A stretch of DNA of 64,000 nucleotides from Amborella trichopoda (taxonomy: Eukaryota > Streptophyta > Magnoliopsida > Amborellales > Amborellaceae), in contig NW_006495778.1 of assembly GCF_000471905.2 (NCBI RefSeq), positions 2,873,706-2,937,705 on the forward strand, read 5' to 3'. The position numbers were made by a program, and so were the translations under genes. This document shows, one piece after another, positions 1 through 13,066 of this stretch (position 1 is its first letter; each line of letters begins with the position of its first letter). The notes under the pieces were generated by a model. The model ran no database searches and was not told where the DNA came from. It worked only from the letters and a program-made list of their open reading frames with translations.

Positions 1-330
1 TCATGACTCCCTTTTACATGCATATCGTAGCCGTGTTGTTGCAGAAAATCCGCGCTGCCTCACAACGCACAATTAAAAAATTTCTTAATCCATACAGCCT
101 CCTTGGCCGTCAAACAGCAAGCCACATATTCTGCCTCTAGGATGGACAATGCCACTGCATCTTGTTTCTTTCATTTCCATAAAGTTGTCCTCCCTCCAAC
201 CATAAACACGTATTTAGATGTAGACTTCACATCATCTGAATCCTTGAGATAGCTTGTATCTATATATCTGAATATCCAAACAACTAAAAAAAAACGTGAA
301 ACTGTAACAGCTCCCACTCAATTATTGCAC
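1..330 (-). pseudogene. copia RNase H domain remnant
   Basis: Read on the minus strand, this stretch carries copia RNase H signatures: KSTSKYVFMVGG followed by the LEAEYVACCLTAKEAVW block, which matches the family's conserved AEAEY.A..AAKEA.W segment. The adjoining 300-480 stretch matches 47395-47600 in the other relic. It is a fossil with several breaks and has no coding capacity. Confidence 0.8.
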
Positions 331-3228
331 ATATAATATATACATTTTCAACATTATTATATCTATATCATGAGGTAGCATAGCAAGTCTTATGCAATAA
401 GTAATTCAATGCCCATTGATTTCACAATATGTAAAACCTTTATAAACTACAAAGGTTCAACCACACTAGTCATATTGGTAGTAAATCGATACAAACCAAG
501 TTATCTAATTAATATAATATGTGTCAAGGAAGCCTAGCAAGATAGTCTTCCTACAACATTCCACATGGTTAAAGGCTTTAGGTAATTGGGGATTCTAAAT
601 AACTACAAACATGAGTCAAGGCATATGGGTATTTAAAAACTTATGCATGACCGTTTTTCGCCCAATTTTAATCTTGAAGGTATAATGGTTTTCTCCCTTT
701 AAAAAAAATTGACTTTGTATACACAAATAATGGTTAGATATTAGTATGACGGTATAAAATGATTTTCCATAAAAAAATTAGTGGATCTAACATGACTATA
801 GGGTTTTCTCAAAACTTCTAATTTAATATTATAATATATGTTTAGTCTTCAAAATTATTTTACCGCATTCACCTACCAAGTCATGTTTACAGCTACAAAA
901 ACAAACCATAAAATCCATATAACAATTTTATCTAAAATAAAACATGACTAAATAATGGTTATCAAAATCTTGACAAAATTTTTTTTTTAGCAAATATAGA
1001 GACTTTATGAAAAGATCATCATTACATGTAACACATCATATTATTGGACATTGTTGGGAGGATGGTCACTAAGACCAAGTTCCATCATAACATTCCCTTC
1101 GTGCTTACATATTTGAATGAGCCATACATATATCTCGTGTCTCATATTTAGAACTCAAAGCCCTTGATCAAATCACATCTCCATGTGTACCTTAAGTAGT
1201 TCGTACTCTTAGCATAAGGAGGCACCACAACATATGGTATTCATAAATAGGCTCTTTCAAAATTTGTTAGCACATGTCACTCAATGTCCATATACTTCAT
1301 ACACATTCATAAAATAATTAGCCAAAATATAGCCAACGCATATAAAAAATAATTGAATCCTCTTTCCCTATATGACCTTACCATGTAATGTGAGATATAT
1401 TTAATACTTCAAAATCATGTAATATGGTACCTGGGCTTTCTTGATTCATTGCTTTTACAATCCTTTGACGATGTTGGAAGAGCACATAATTGATGAAGAA
1501 TATATTGGTCTTCGATTTCACATATCACGATATGTTAATGTCTTCGGTACTTAAATTCACCCTTTCTCATACCGTGAACAAAAATCTTCTTCATCCCATC
1601 ATTTCATATATCACAAATTTGATTCTCCCACTGATCTTTAACTTTTCTTTGCTACCTCCAAGCTTCTCTATGTATCTTTTCATTTCGAAGAAACCAATAT
1701 GTTGTTAAAGGTATTTTGTTTCTTTTTCCTTTTGTTGTTCCCAGATTGAACACTCTTCATATAGTGTGTTGTACCTTGTCAGTTCTGTATGTCCTCTCTC
1801 TGAAATTTTATTATAATAAGCCATATGCATGACACACAATAAAACCCCTTTTAATAAGCCTTAAAAAGGTCTTTATTATTGGGAATCCAAAGATGTACCT
1901 TAACATACCACATCTTTTAATTTATTACAGAATAGAACGTGAGCATCTCATGATAAAAATATGATATCTCTCAACTTATAAAGAGTTTCTCTTCGAATCC
2001 TTTTAAGTACTGAAATAAACTCAAAATTTATAGAATAATGCACAGTTCCATCCCTAAATTACACTATTTAGTGAATCTACCTTTTCGTGACTTTTTACAT
2101 CATAATGCAATTTTCTTAATAGAAAATCAGGTTGAGCATCTCTCAATAAAAAAATTGTTTCTCTCAAACCTCAAAGAACTTCTTCCTGAAATCTCTTGTG
2201 TTGAAAATTAGAATCAAAACTAAATCATAACATCATGGTATGAATCCCAAATAATATCTTTCTTCAGAGAAATAAATAAAGTGACATACACATCTTATTC
2301 TGCAGAATTCCAAGATGAATACTTTCTAGTAAGATTATATTTTTTCTATATCCTTATAGAGTTTTCCTTTCAAACTAATTTTGTTTAAAAGTAAACACAT
2401 AATAGTGCCACATATATTTTCATAAGCCTCATATCACTCAATTAAGTAGGCTTGATAATTATAGCTTTTTAAGTCTCAATGAAGAGCACACCATAATTAC
2501 AGAAAATTCAAGATGACCTCTCTTCAATCCAAAATTTGTATTCCTCTCTTCTCATAGATATTTCTCTCTCAAATAAATTTCATTAGAGACTAGACTCAAA
2601 ATTGAAGTCTAAAAACTTAGTATGAACTATAAAATATTCTGTTAAGAATAGAAATAAAATATTGACTTCGAAGTCATGGAAATAATTTTTGTTGCAGAAA
2701 AAAACACTTGCCCACTCTTCAATAAATTGATCATATCTTTCAAACCACAAATAATTTCTTAATGAAAATTTTTTTGTTTAAAAGTAGACTCAATTTTATG
2801 AGTCACAGTAAAATTTCAGTAAGAAATAAAATCATTTCATTGGTAGGAAATATCATAGAACTCAATGGACAATTCCTAGATTTTGTATGGTCAAAACTGA
2901 TACCCTTCAATCATGAGTCCATAACTCTCAATTCCCTTAGCATCTCCTGCTGAAATTTATAGGTAGATCCTATTCTCCAAGACACACAAAATCACTTTGG
3001 TATATTATAGGGAAATACATAATTATCGTTTTCATATAACTACTTCAAACTAACACAAAATACTCATTATGCAAAGTGTCTTTCGCGATGTTTTGAATAT
3101 TTCAATAATTCTTAGCCGGGGTGTAATACTTGGCCACAAAGATTAGTAGCTTTCTTACATCTCGTTCCTAAGCTTAATATCGATTCAATAAAGGGAAAAG
3201 ACATCCAATGGCTTCAATTATCGACCTT

Positions 3229-3240
3229 GCTCTGATACCA
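3229..3240 (-). other. primer-binding site of the copia relic (tRNA-iMet)
   Basis: On the minus strand this reads TGGTATCAGAGC, the standard plant copia primer site complementary to the 3' end of initiator tRNA-Met. It lies 14 bp inside the LTR edge and fixes the orientation of the element. Confidence 0.85.
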
Positions 3241-3254
3241 ATAAAAGGACTTTA

Positions 3255-5107
3255 TGATAAAGCACGGTGTATATATTTTAAAAAAATTCTTTACCCCTTA
3301 CACCGGCAAGATCACTTACAATGTCCAATTATAATCAAATCACTCTTGAAATAAATAAAATAGAAATAAAATCGATTATCAATTGTTGCCTCTTCAAATA
3401 CAATTCTTTATTCAAGAAACAAAAAGTTGACTTTAATGTTTTATAAATAATTAAAAAGGTAAAATTGTCGGAGATTACCTAAACTGCGCTTAGTACACCC
3501 CACGTTGAGTCTCTTCCTTCCAATGGTGCTTGGGATCTATGATCGATATGTTGACAAAAATCCATTCAATAGCTTAATCTTGATCAAGCCTCTTAGCTTG
3601 ATTTTAGAGCAATGAGAGATGAATAAGAAGAGAGAGGGAGAGATCTACTAGTAAGGGATTCCACCCTTTGCTACTCACAAAAAAAACATCACTTAGGCTT
3701 AGGCATGCTACCGAAAGAGAATTCCCCAAAGAGAAAATACATCTAATGACTATTTGGAGAGAGAGATAAAATTGGGGTGTGCCTCCCTTTTATAATCTCA
3801 GACCCTTTCCAGAGAGAACTAAATTTTGGGTAGGGAGAGAGAGAATTGTTAAAGAGAGAGAAGAGTTATGTATCTCATTTTATGAGGGAACACCTCATTT
3901 TATACATTTTCTATGCCATAGATTTTGCCTCAATTCATAAGGTCAAATTTCAACCGTTGATCTAAGGAGACTTGTGGGGTGAGAGATTTGAGCCATCAAT
4001 CTCTTTGATCCACCATCAAGATTCAAAAATATGAGCTAGAGTCTTATCCTCCCTTTCCTAAATCTATTTATAAATCCAAATGACAGAAAGTAAAATATCA
4101 TAAGATTCACAAAAATTAAAATAAATATTCTAAAAATCACATAACATAAAATTAATTACAATTAATTAATTTTGATGGGAATCAAATTCGTTTGATCTAG
4201 GAAATTATCAATATATGGGAGCACTCCACCTTTAACTGCAAATCACGATTCGCTGTGCTTTCTCAAACTGACTCAGCAGTTCTCATGACCCACAGTCCAC
4301 TGCAGGGGTTTATGATTGGACCACCAAAGTCAGCCAATAGACTAGGGGACACAATCCTAGTTTATATAGATTTCAGATTCTCCCCTAGAGACAAAAATCA
4401 TGGTCCTTCAAACCATGATGCTATGGTGCATAGGGGTAATCTCTGGCACATGTACACGCTTCATCCTCATTGGTGAATCTCAAATGGCTATCTATGTACA
4501 TGTCATATAATGATATAACGATGAAGTTTTAACCATGTCTCTAAAGGCTATTCATCACACGTAAGGGCCACATAGTCCCTTGGCTCTCATCTGGACATAC
4601 TCCGACCTCATCAAGGGATAACCCACTAAACCCTTCTCAGTAGATCCTTATGCCCAGGTATCTTGGGTTTTTCCAAACCTCAGCTGGCCTAGCTCGTCGA
4701 GCCTCATCCGAGTATCAGCAAATAACATTTGCCTAGTATGGTCCACAAAAGGACAACACTCCCACTAAGTTTATGTTCTACTATATAACGATGAGGTTTT
4801 AGCCCTGTCTCTAAAGGCTATACATCATCAGCAAGGGCCATTTAGTCCATTAGCTCTCATCCGGGTATATTCCGACTTCATCAAGGGATAACCCAGTAAA
4901 CCCTTCTCGGTAGATCCCTATGCTTAGGTATCTTGGTTTTCCAAACCTCAGCTGTTCTAGCTCGCCGAGTCTCGTCCGAGTATCAGCAAATAACATTTGC
5001 CTAGTATGGTCCATAAAAGGACAACACTCCCATTGAATTTATGTTCTACTATATAAAATGCTCATATAAGCTCTCATAAGGCTTTTAAAGGCCACATAAA
5101 CCCAACA
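3255..5107 (-). repeat. 5' LTR of the copia relic, about 1.85 kb
   Basis: Read on the minus strand the LTR begins TGTTGGGTTTATGTGGCC and ends in TTTATCA just before the primer site. The same sequence recurs on the plus strand at 48150-50154 and partly at 43690-44300, which confirms it as a dispersed LTR. It carries an internal 270-bp tandem duplication (4513-5052) that the plus-strand copy lacks. Confidence 0.75.
4513..5052. repeat. 270-bp tandem duplication inside the LTR
   Basis: Two adjacent copies with a period of 270 bp start at 4513 and 4783, each opening with ATATAACGATGA. They share long matching blocks, for example around the CATCAAGGGATAACCC segment, and differ by scattered substitutions, so the duplication is not recent. 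Confidence 0.85.
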
Positions 5108-7656
5108 CATATGTCTTAAGCTCATATATGAGTAGACACACGCATTTAAAATCTCAATATATAAGTATCGGTTTTTTCAAGTTTATAACTTATGTGACAC
5201 GTTTAAGCCTTCCAGTCTTTAAACTCATATAATACACCAAGATATTCTATCAATAACGACTCACAAGATATCATAAAAACCAAAATGGTTTTTCTTTAAT
5301 AAATGAATTCTCAATATATTAAAATCATGCTCAAAGGTAGAGAGAAGTCGTACCTTATGGTTTTAAAAAGACCAAATCATAATATGACAATCCCTTTGTC
5401 TTCGATCTGTGATTTGGTTTCATCCTTTCTTACTCTCTTTTGTAACTGTGCTCATTATCTTATCCATCCACATGTGTCTTTAGTCTTATTGTCATTTCAT
5501 CAAACACGATTCGAGAGTAGCCAGGATCTAGACTAAGACTTAGGTATTAAAACTCATACTCACGATTCAATTGGGTTTATATAACCCTCCTACTGATCTA
5601 AAACAAACCTAAGAACTCACAAGCACTTTCAACAATTTATACTTCATAGTGAGATACAAAAATGTAAAGTACCTCTACCCTTCTTACACATTAGATATAG
5701 CAAATACTGTTTCTCTAGGCTTTCAAGATGAGCACAGTTCATTTCTATGGACATAACTTTAAATCTATACATCATTTAATCATGGGAATTATTCTCAGAT
5801 AAAATACATTCAAAATGAGACAACTTTAATTTAAAAATCATTACATAATAATAGACTGGAATGGATCAAGCAACATGATTCTCAGAGGGTCAATTTCTAC
5901 TTTGTGTAGCAGAAATTACATTATGACATCGTTGTAGCAAAACGACCAATAACATTCCAAATATGGGGAATTTTCCTATGAGCCCAAAAGTACATTTAAA
6001 CTAGACTAAAAAGTAAAAAATAATTCTAACTCAATTCTATAAGTTTTGATTGATTAGAACCCCCACAAAAAAAGGTATAAATTTCCTTAAAATGTATTTC
6101 TAAGATTTGGCACATTTTTATAAACATTCAATAACTTCCAAGATATACTTAATATGGTCACAATACCTTTTTCATATGAAAATACGCTCGATAACACACA
6201 ATACTATCAAATATTATTCTCTTAAATAAAGTATTGAATGCCCCACCAATCTCTCACAAACATACAACAGTTCTGAAAAATATTCATTTATAGTTCTCAT
6301 GCCAATGACTCTATCAATTCTTAAAATCAAAGCACATGCATTATGACAATCATGATCAAGCGTTTATGTAATTTGAAAACTATATTATACACAATATAAG
6401 AGGACTAAGGGACCATATTAGACCCCTGCTATGATAGCATTTGTTGATGGAATAAGACCAATGAGCTAGAAATGCGATCTTTTTAAAAAAAATTATTGTA
6501 TTAAAACTTAAGGGTTTGAATGCATGAATATCTCAATACAAAGCCACACATATTCCAATCTACAAACATGATTTATATACATTTGAATAATAAAAATTAA
6601 ACTCAATAGGTCCCTTACAAACCTCTTACTCAAAAATACAATTAAATTTAATACAATATCAAAATACTTACAACGTACATCTCTACAACATATTACATGA
6701 CTTGTACTCACAATTCCTCATTGTATCAAAATTATATGATAATTTCATCTTCATTCTTCATCATCATCATATATCACAGTGTCTCATACATATTATATAC
6801 TTGGTCATAATAATCCAATGAGACTCAATTCATGTAAACAATATAACATCACACTAAAGCTCATACTGCATGATTATAAAAACAATCTAAATATTCACAT
6901 AATATACTCAATTTAGTCCATCATAAATTACTTAATAACTATAAATACATCAAATTAACATGCAAACATACATGAGGGAAGCTATGGTTTGAACCCCTTG
7001 CGCCTGGGCCACGAAATGGCCTTTTGGGGACTTAATTTTGTCCCAATGTCTAAGGTACGGGTGATAATAATAACTAAAGGAGATTAATCCAATGGAAAGC
7101 AAATGATGACTCTTTTTCACTTAATGTGGATCAAATCATGAGTGAGATATGTATCAAAATAGTCCTTCAAAGTTTGAGAGATATACTACATAAAATAAAA
7201 AGGTTTTAGTAAAACTACACGAAGTTGTCTATAAGGGAACACACAAACTTTTCAACATTAAAAAAAGAGCTCAATGAATTATCAGTTGTATATTCTCAAG
7301 AAAAATTTCAAAAAAATAAGATAAAAAAAATCAAGGTAAAACTACACAAGATCATGAAGTAAGCAAACTAGTACACACACATACCATGTGTGTAGATTAC
7401 ACTATTGCTTTGAGGCTATTCAAATATCAAGTTTTCATGACCAAAAATGAAAAAACCTATTGTAAATGAAGAACTACAACAATCTTTGATATTGTAAATG
7501 AGGTAGGAATTGAAATATAAGATGAAAAATAAATACCTTGGTGAAGCAACAGTATGGGTTTGATCACACATATGATGGACTACTGCATAAAAGGGTTTCA
7601 ACTAAAAGCTCAAGGAAGAAGATAGTCTCATGAGTGACAACATTTTTGTCAAAGGG
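5108..7656. other. AT-rich intergenic DNA, no gene seen
   Basis: No open frame looks coding and no splice-structured gene is visible. Parts near 5880-6010 have the flavour of old LTR or untranslated retroelement sequence, but no domain, primer site or paired terminal repeat could be found. A short GC-richer patch near 6990-7030 is unexplained. Confidence 0.5.
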
Positions 7657-7657
7657 T

Positions 7658-7698
<41 letters not shown>

Positions 7699-7700
7699 TT
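7657..7700. repeat. (CT)n microsatellite
   Basis: A run of CT dinucleotides of about 44 bp, interrupted once. Confidence 0.95.
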
Positions 7701-8113
7701 GAAGGGAATACTCAAGTTAGGGTTATAATAGATCCTATAAGTTACTTTTATGCTTATATCACAAAGGAGAATTTTATCTTGTTCTTTGATGCCTTAGATC
7801 AATGGCATATGAGAGGATTTTATCGAAGTCACTCATCCATATTTTATCACCAAGGCCAATTGATGAGTTTTTTACACCTTTCACTCCTTAAAACCTATGT
7901 TTATAGTTATTTTACTTTAAATCCCTTAGCTTTATGTTTTATTTCTCATTAAGTCCAAATTCACTCATTAGATTTCATCTTCCAAGAATTGGATGGTTTC
8001 TATTCAATCTCAAGATGTTAATTTACTCTAGTACATGCTATATGTAATTTGAGTTTGATATTTTCTTTTTAAGGTTAATTGCTAGGTTGAAGAATTTTTG
8101 TCTCAAAGACTTT

Positions 8114-8321
8114 GGAGGGTGTTTGTTTGGAAGCCAAACCTTTCATATTTTTGGATGCTTAGTGGTGCATGGAAAGGGTGGCTTCCATTTCTTCTCTCAT
8201 TTTTTGTGGTTGTTCCAAAATTGGGGAAAAAATAGAGGCACCTTCTATTGTTCCCCATGGAGCCCAAAAGTTTGGAAAGTTTGGCTTCTGAAGCCGAATC
8301 TCCCACCAAACAAACACATCC
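8114..8321. mobile_element. small TIR element (MITE), about 210 bp
   Basis: The left end carries GGTGTTTGTTTGGAAGCC and the right end, read in reverse, GTGTTTGTTTGGTGGG; inner segments such as GAAGCCAAACTTTCC also pair. The imperfect terminal inverted repeats enclose only about 150 bp with no gene. The target duplication could not be decided, so the superfamily is open. Short open frames on both strands here are by-products of the inverted repeats. Confidence 0.6.
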
Positions 8322-8503
8322 TTGGAGTCATAGAAGAACTCTGAAATAGGTTTTAGTTGCGGGAACAATACAACTATATTCAGAGAATATTTTGGTATTT
8401 ATTAATGTAAATGCTTGTGTTTTTTCTATTTTATTTTGTTACAGGGAACAATACATCCTAACTTGTATGAATTTCTTATATTTACAGAAGGAATTTTGTT
8501 TTA

Positions 8504-8740
8504 TGCGAGCTGGACTGCATTTCTACGACATGCGGTGCCAAGGTATAAAGCATCCATCTTAAAGATGGATGCATATAGATGGTTCATCTAAAAACAATTG
8601 GAATTAACGATCCAAATGTTTTCTTAATAGAATCATTATTTCTAATTGTCAAAATGTATTTATTTTTTCATAATCATGTTAGAGATTACTTGTCTTTAAA
8701 ATTAAGTCCAAAAGTCCATCCCAAAAATAGGTTTTTAAGA
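8504..8740 (+). repeat. dispersed repeat D, copy 1, with terminal hairpin
   Basis: About 240 bp beginning GCGAGCTGGACTGCATTT and including the hairpin CATCCATCTTAAAGATGGATG. The same sequence occurs in inverted orientation at 56400-56645, 48 kb away. No protein-coding content is visible; it is probably a non-autonomous element or solo end. Confidence 0.6.
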
Positions 8741-8789
8741 GGTGATTTATTTCTACATGGACTCATAGAAACCGTGTCCAAATCATGTG

Positions 8790-9120
8790 TCAATCTTATA
8801 TTATGGAAGCAAGTTGCACCTCAAAAATCCTCTCAAAGAAAGTGTTCTGGTGGAAATTTCTCTAACCCTCATCTTGACTTGAGATCTTACGAAGAAAAAT
8901 AGAATTTTGAGTCCTAAAAAATAATACACCTTGTAGCAAGTCATATGAACCATCTATTTTCAAGATTATATCAAATATTTATAGTTTTGCTCGATTAGTA
9001 CTAACTTTAGAATTTTAAATTTAATAATTTGAGATGAAAATATATTTTCAAGTTATCATAAAATTTGTAATACTAAAACTATATATCCATGCAAAGTTTA
9101 AAAGCACGACTTTACTTCTA
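8790..9120 (-). mobile_element. MITE family A, reverse copy
   Basis: A degraded member of the about 390-bp family described at 26078-26468, recognised from the GCACCTCAAAAATCC edge and the internal block around ATCTATTTTCAAGATT. Its ends are worn. Confidence 0.6.
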
Positions 9121-9994
9121 CCATATAAGGTCAGCACCTTATTAGCAACCTCTCCCAATATAGATTAGTTAATAGGATAGTTAGATAAAATAATTAAAAT
9201 AAAATATTATAAAATTAATTATCATCCAGACATATTCTAAGAGGAGGGAAACTTCAGGTAGGATACCTCTCTCATTTGTATCCAGCTCTCATTCATTTCT
9301 CTCTCTATTAGAGAAAATACAATAAATTATTGGGCCCATTTAGTTAAGAAATTTTTTTTTTCAAGATATTCTTCCCTAAAAATGGGGCATCCTCAATTAT
9401 TTCTATGATTGGCGCCCAAATTGGGAGAAATCTTTTTGCCATCCCCTTTTTACTTCATTTTTGTGAAAGAAAATCTTTCAACTAAAAGTGCTGGTTTGTT
9501 TTAAGTTGCAATCTTTTTAATAAAAGTAAGATTTTTGCCACCAGGCTTGAAAGTATGGGTCGACTCTTCAAGTGCCCGACACTTTGGATATGTCACAGGG
9601 CTCCAGAATATGGGTCAACACTCAAAGTACCAAACCAACTGAAGCTTAGATAGTCGGCACATAGATTGCTTATGTGTACTCTGGATTTGCCATGGTGGAT
9701 AAGAGCATCCGGGATTGAAATATAGAAAGAAAATGAGTGGCCTCATGTACGAAAAAAATAGGAAGTCATTGGGGTTGGAAGTTGGGACATGAGCTTAGCT
9801 GATTCGGTTCATAGCATGCCGACCAACACTTTGCAACCATGTAGTAAATCCAGAATGTGGGAGGCATTCCAAGTGCCAAGGTCCTCTAAGAAAAAAAAAT
9901 CCAAATCTTCTAAAACCTCATTCATATCCCTTTTCATCACAGTTTGCAATTTTGTGGCCAGAGTAGTTGTCACAGTAGTGTTAAGTTTATAAAG
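9121..9994. other. intergenic DNA, no gene seen
   Basis: AT-rich to about 9530, then more balanced in composition. Frames up to 67 codons exist, but none has a recognisable domain or exon-like borders. Confidence 0.5.
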
Positions 9995-10620
9995 AGCCTC
10001 ACGGTTAACTCAGACCCATTAATGATTATAGATGGTAGGGACAAGCTTTTTAACCACCAAGATTGTAAGAGAAGTGCGATGGCTTTGCCACCATTCAACC
10101 ATCATGGTTCTACTCAAACCGTGACGTACTAAATGAACTGAAACTATCACTGGTAGTATTTGTGTTGTGATAGAGTATCACAGTTGTGCTGCTACCGTGA
10201 TGCTTGCACTTAAGAATCACGTTTGAGTTAGAACTGTGAAGCATAACACAGATCGCGGTTGTGCTAGTGCCCACAGTTCTTTTAGAATCCTTAAGGTCTT
10301 CATCATTCTCTTACACCTTTAAGATGATATAATTAATTTAAAAAAACCCACATAACAGGTACCGCATAAGTTTAAGATGATATGAAGAATGCCCCAACAT
10401 ACAAGGCATCAAAGTTGACCTAGGACCATGGGCTTGCAATCACGGTTCACTTTGAACTGTGATATCCCCAAAGAGGCAACACATGTGTAAGTACTATTTA
10501 TGCAATTCATCTTCAGTTAAGAATGGTGGTTCACTTAGAACTATGAAGATATAAAATACCCCCCATAAATTATCTAAAACCATCATGATTTTGACTTAGT
10601 CCTGATGACTTTCATGGGTC
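9995..10620. repeat. cluster of short imperfect palindromes built on CACGGTT / AACCGTG
   Basis: At least seven related motifs recur, several as inverted pairs. The clearest is ATCACGGTTCA facing TGAACTGTGAT around 10439-10463; weaker ones lie near 10100, 10170-10200, 10220-10240, 10250-10280, 10520-10545 and 10580-10610. The arms are 9-12 bp with loops of about 3-10 bp. The cluster could be the remains of a palindrome-rich transposon end. No function is assigned. Confidence 0.5.
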
Positions 10621-10967
10621 TAACACTTCTGTAAAGGGTATTTTGGTTACAAAAACCCAAATAGTGAAAAAAGGGCATAAGTAAGGTTTTCGAAGATTTC
10701 AATTTTTTTTCTAATACGAAAAAAAAGAGAGGATATGTTTTATAATTTCCTATGTAAAAACTAGGGCACAAATTTTAAATACTACAAAAAGGAGATATTA
10801 AAAACAAATCTTTTTATTTTTACCAAAATACATATATTAATCGTCAAAAGAAAAACAGATTAATAGCATAGGATGTAGTTTGCATAAGGTGTCAACATTA
10901 AATAATCAAATTAGAGCACACATCCAATTGTTGTTGAATGATATAATTGTAGTATTGGAAAGTTTTA

Positions 10968-11355
10968 TAAGGGTGTGGTTTGTATTGGACCGAGGCTCTA
11001 AACAATCAAGATAAAGTTCACCTTCAAATAGTGTTGAAAGATGTTTTAATATTGAAAATATTTGTTGTGGCTTGAAATTTTATTTTCATCTCTAATTATA
11101 AATTTTAAAACTTCAAAAGAAGTGTAGATATATAAACATTTGAAAATCTTGAAAATTGACTGTCCGAAAATGCAGTACAAGATGCAATATTTCTGGGAAT
11201 TGAAATCTATTTTTTTTTCCTGTCCATACATCTTGAGGTCGAGATGATCAATTTGAGGATTTTGGGCTGCAAAACAACCTATTTTACTGACTCTTTGAGG
11301 TGCACCTTAAACTGATTGTTTAGAGTTGCTGCTTTATATAAACTTTTTTCATTTT
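10968..11355 (+). mobile_element. MITE family A copy
   Basis: Near full length, from GTGTGGTTTGTATTGG to a TTTATATAAACTTTTTTC end, with the family's internal CATCTTGAGGTCGAGATGAT block. Confidence 0.8.
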
Positions 11356-11369
11356 TTTTATAATGGATT

Positions 11370-11620
11370 GACAATCTATTTTCAGGCCTAGTTATGAAAT
11401 TCAAAGCTCAAAAAATAGTGCAATTCTATTAGTGCTTTAAATCTTAAAAATCAATAATTTAGTTATTATGCTAAAAGATGTATCATTTTTTGCAAGTGAA
11501 ATCTTCTTTTACTTAGAACCATATTTTGGAAGGTCAAAATGATCAATTGGAGGGTTCTCTAGTATAGGAACAACCTTTTTATATGAGTTTTTGAGTTGCG
11601 CCTTAGTTCTACAGTGGAAA
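11370..11620 (+). mobile_element. MITE family A, truncated copy
   Basis: This follows directly on the previous copy. It lacks the left terminal repeat but keeps the middle and right part (GGTCAAAATGATCAATTGG). Confidence 0.6.
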
Positions 11621-11639
11621 GCGGATGCCTTAAAGAGAA

Positions 11640-12000
11640 TATTTCACCAAGAAGAAAAGCCCAACTTAAAAAACATCCTAAATACTAAAAAAAGAGCTTG
11701 TATAACGTGTCACCTAAAAAATCCAACCTGAAAGGTTATTCCCGCATAAAAAAACCCCTATAGTTGAACATATCGACCTTAAAATATATAGATTATTACA
11801 AAACTATTTTTAAGCTCTATGGTAAGTGCATCTTATAACATATTATGTAGACTGTCAATTTTCAAAATTTCAAATATTTATAGATCTGTTTTGAACCACA
11901 TTAATTTTTGAGATATAAATTTCATAAGCTCGTCTTAAAATAATATTTTAGGCCCTTTTAAAATTTTGGCACAAAAAATTTATCATTTAACAAGATTTTA
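11640..12000 (-). mobile_element. MITE family A, reverse degraded copy
   Basis: The reverse complement of the family's middle block is visible around 11835-11895 (GACTGTCAATTTTCAAAATT). The copy sits head-on to the preceding plus-strand copy. Confidence 0.55.
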
Positions 12001-12212
12001 GAGGTATGCCTGATTATTTATAAAAGAAAATGACTTGATATGCCTATCAAAATAAGCAAAGCCTCACCTCATAACCCATCCAAAACCTGTACATTGATAA
12101 TCTTGGCTTAAAACACCATGGTTGTAAAAAACAAAATAAAATTTCAAGCTCTAAAACTAGTATATATTGTAATAAATTATCCAGAATTGTTCATTTCACC
12201 TTAAAAGTGGGG

Positions 12213-12430
12213 ATTATATACAATAAGAACATTTACCTTTGGTATAAAGAGAGCGCAATTACTTACAACCATCCTATGTGAAATATGCTATCTTGGATGT
12301 GTTTCAAAGTTCAAAAAAAATTCTTTTGAACTTTGAGCTTAGGCAATGAAATAAATGCAACCACCCAATGGCCAAAGATTAATAGTGTCAACATTGTACC
12401 AAAGATAAATAGTCTTATTATATATTTTCC
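12213..12430. mobile_element. MITE family C, about 215 bp
   Basis: Terminal inverted repeats of about 35 bp: the left reads CATTTACCTTTGGTATAAAG and the right, reversed, ATTTATCTTTGGTACAATG. Related copies are seen at 45655-45800 and 60985-61200. No coding content. Confidence 0.6.
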
Positions 12431-12587
12431 TTTAAAAGTGAGTGGTCATAGATCTATATCGTTATTTGAGTTTCGAATTTTATTGTGGGTGTCGAAAATG
12501 ATTTTAGAGCTATCATATAAATTCTTGTTACCAAAAGTATTTCGTGTACAATTTGAAGTGATGATTTATTTTGTTTTTGTAAGGGAA

Positions 12588-12980
12588 TGGGTGCGGTGTG
12601 CATAGAGCCGAATCTCTAAATAATCAAAATAAAGCAAACCCTCAAATAGAGTCGATAAATGTGATTTTGATATTAGAAATTTTTGTGATAGTATTAAATA
12701 TATTTTAATCTTTAATTATAAAATTTAAATATTTAAAGATAGTGTAAATGGATCAGAACTATAAAAGCTTGAAAATATTAAAAATTGACGGTCTAAAAAT
12801 ACATTACAAGATTTATTATTTTTAAATTTTAAATTCATTTTTTTTCTCATATCTATATAACTTGATGTCGAGATGATCAATTTGAAGATATTTAAAAGTC
12901 AAAACCTCTTCTAATTAAATTTTTGAGGTGGGCTCTAATTTGATCGTTTAGAGCCTGGGATCTACATGCACTTTTTCCTT
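12588..12980 (+). mobile_element. MITE family A copy upstream of the PPR gene
   Basis: A full-length but diverged member. It ends about 240 bp before the first plausible PPR start codon, so it lies in what would have been the gene's promoter region. Its right terminal part keeps the segment GCTCTAATTTGATCG, which corresponds to the intact site at which another copy was hit by the 32110-35449 insertion. Confidence 0.75.
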
Positions 12981-13060
12981 TATGAATAATGCTGACACTA
13001 AGTAGTGAGAGGGGACAGATTCTCACTCGGAACTCTGAGCACCACGACTCATTCCCTGTC

Positions 13061-13066
13061 CACGTG
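13061..13066. promoter_or_regulatory. G-box (CACGTG) in the leader of the PPR gene
   Basis: A CACGTG core inside CCACGTGTC, in a pyrimidine-rich leader-like stretch (13070-13140) just upstream of the PPR reading frames. G-boxes bind bZIP/bHLH factors. A single hexamer is weak evidence, and the gene itself is broken. Confidence 0.3.

Larger units (their letters stand above)
1..5107 (-). mobile_element. Ty1/copia LTR retrotransposon relic, left end outside window
   Basis: A copia fossil lies on the minus strand. Its 5' LTR (3255-5107) and primer-binding site (3229-3240) are at the right, and RNase H is at the window's left edge, so the 3' LTR must lie before base 1. Only about 2.9 kb separates the primer site from RNase H, and no gag, integrase or reverse transcriptase is recognisable there. 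The interior instead holds AT-rich sequence in which loosely similar segments of about 130-150 bp recur (about 1900-2950). It is broken and internally replaced or deleted. Related relics occur at 43690-44300 and 47390-50154 on the other strand. Confidence 0.75.

Noticed and set aside
8087-8368. Three small frames on both strands
   Set aside because: Produced by the inverted repeats of the 8114-8321 MITE.
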